Source: Rhodoferax sp.
GTDB lineage: Bacteria; Pseudomonadota; Gammaproteobacteria; Burkholderiales; Burkholderiaceae
Reading direction: 5' to 3'
Length of the DNA: 7,042 nucleotides
Assembly (NCBI GenBank): GCA_028292075.1
Contig: JAQGNA010000158.1
Coordinates: forward strand, 1-7,042
Position 1 is the first letter of the stretch. Each line of letters begins with the position of its first letter. The notes beneath the pieces are model-generated. The model made no database searches, was not told the DNA's origin, and worked only from the letters and a program-made list of their open reading frames with translations. Below are positions 6,611 through 7,042 of the stretch, one piece after another. A program made the translations under genes and the position numbers.

Positions 6611-6629
6611 CACCAGATCGACACTGGTG
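6611..6629. promoter_or_regulatory. Inverted repeat overlapping the radA -35 element (candidate operator)
   Basis: CACCAG at 6611-6616 and CTGGTG at 6624-6629 are exact reverse complements separated by seven bases. The spacer ends with the -35 hexamer of the proposed radA promoter, so a bound protein would compete with RNA polymerase. It does not match the LexA consensus (CTGT-N8-ACAG). The regulator is unknown. Confidence 0.4.
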
Positions 6630-6646
6630 ATTTGTCCAGCTATATT
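6618..6646 (+). promoter_or_regulatory. Sigma70-type promoter of radA
   Basis: TCGACA at 6618-6623 matches the -35 consensus at five of six positions. TATATT at 6641-6646 matches the -10 consensus at five of six. The spacer is exactly 17 bases. This is the best promoter in the window. It predicts a start of transcription around 6652-6654, that is, at or within a couple of bases of the radA ATG at 6654. Confidence 0.65.
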
Positions 6647-6653
6647 CGAGCGC

Positions 6654-7042
6654 ATGGCCAAAGAAAAAACCGTTTACGTCTGCAGCGAATGCGGCGGCAC
6701 CACCCCCAAATGGCTGGGCAAGTGTCCGCACTGCAATGCCTGGAACACCCTTGTTGAATCGGTGGCCGAAAGCGCCGCCCCCGCGCGCAACCGCTTTGCC
6801 GCGCTGGCCAAGACGGCCGACGTGGTGGCTTTGGCGGACATCGAGGCCAGCGAGGTCGACCGCACGCCCACCGGCCTGGACGAACTCGACCGCGTGCTCG
6901 GCGGCGGCATCGTTGAAGGCGGCGTGGTGCTGATCGGCGGCGACCCGGGCATCGGCAAGTCGACCCTGCTGCTGCAGGCGCTCGATGCGCTCCAGCGCAG
7001 CGGCCAGAAGACGCTCTACGTCACCGGCGAAGAAAGCGGCGC
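6654..7042 (+). CDS. radA: DNA repair protein RadA/Sms (partial, N-terminal 129 codons)
   Basis: RecA-related ATPase that drives branch migration and helps process recombination intermediates; it acts in the cytoplasm on DNA with RecA. The visible N-terminus has the C4 zinc finger characteristic of the family (Cys10, Cys13, Cys24, Cys27, with KWLGKCPHC between), then a linker, then the start of the RecA-like core with TGLDELDRVLGGG (73-85), the Walker A motif GDPGIGKST (96-104) and LYVTGEES (121-128). The window ends inside the core; the full protein is usually about 450-460 residues, so the KNRFG motif and the Lon-like domain lie outside. The ATG at 6654 is fixed by the conserved opening MAKEKTVYVCSECG. 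No Shine-Dalgarno sequence precedes it, and the proposed promoter is so close that the message may be leaderless. It is divergent from panE across about 380 bases. Confidence 0.96.
   Translation, partial: MAKEKTVYVCSECGGTTPKWLGKCPHCNAWNTLVESVAESAAPARNRFAALAKTADVVALADIEASEVDRTPTGLDELDRVLGGGIVEGGVVLIGGDPGIGKSTLLLQALDALQRSGQKTLYVTGEESG

Noticed and set aside
6624..6639. CTGG-N8-CCAG element as a LexA (SOS) box for radA
   Set aside because: The LexA consensus needs CTGT and ACAG half-sites with an AT-rich core. The half-sites differ and the core TGATTTGT is only partly AT-rich.
6399..6731. Minus-strand open frame of 110 codons reaching into radA
   Set aside because: It overlaps the conserved zinc-finger coding part of radA, has no ribosome binding site and shows no recognisable domain.
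1..7042. CRISPR array, tRNA, rRNA, insertion sequence or prophage parts
   Set aside because: I looked for regularly spaced repeats, cloverleaf-like sequences, terminal inverted repeats and transposase or integrase motifs and saw none.

Overview
The window is GC-rich (strong G/C preference at third codon positions) and looks like a betaproteobacterial chromosome, most likely Burkholderiales and probably Comamonadaceae. This placement rests on the protein sequences and on my recollection that lplT, alr and radA occur together in that group; it is an inference, not a search result.

Layout. Positions 1-1056 (minus) hold the N-terminal 352 residues of a lysophospholipid transporter LplT, which runs off the left edge. 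A 166-base divergent intergenic region carrying a perfect 7-bp inverted repeat separates it from alr, a complete biosynthetic-type alanine racemase (1223-2344, plus). A 194-base GC-rich gap with strong hairpin potential follows. Then comes a two-gene surface-glycan unit on the plus strand: a family GT4 glycosyltransferase (2539-3777) and a Wzx-like flippase of the MOP superfamily (3827-5260), with a hairpin in the 49 bases between them. The flippase meets a minus-strand PanE/ApbA-type ketopantoate reductase gene (5261-6274) tail to tail with no intervening base. About 380 bases with no credible gene follow. At their right end lies a good sigma70-like promoter almost on top of the ATG of radA (6654 onward, plus), which is cut off by the right edge after its Walker A motif.

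How the genes fit together. LplT recycles lysophospholipids, Alr supplies D-alanine for peptidoglycan, and the GT4/flippase pair builds and exports a lipid-linked glycan, so four of the six genes concern the cell envelope. PanE is formally a pantothenate/CoA enzyme, though its exact substrate is unproven, and RadA is a recombination branch-migration factor. The simplest reading is a conserved lplT-alr-radA backbone into which a glycan cassette and panE have been placed. No polymerase, initiating glycosyltransferase or nucleotide-sugar gene is visible, so the glycan pair either works with genes elsewhere or modifies an existing polymer. I found no convincing evidence of a wholly new biological system. 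The most unusual points are the glycan islet, the shared TGATCA stop palindrome, and the predicted near-leaderless radA transcript.
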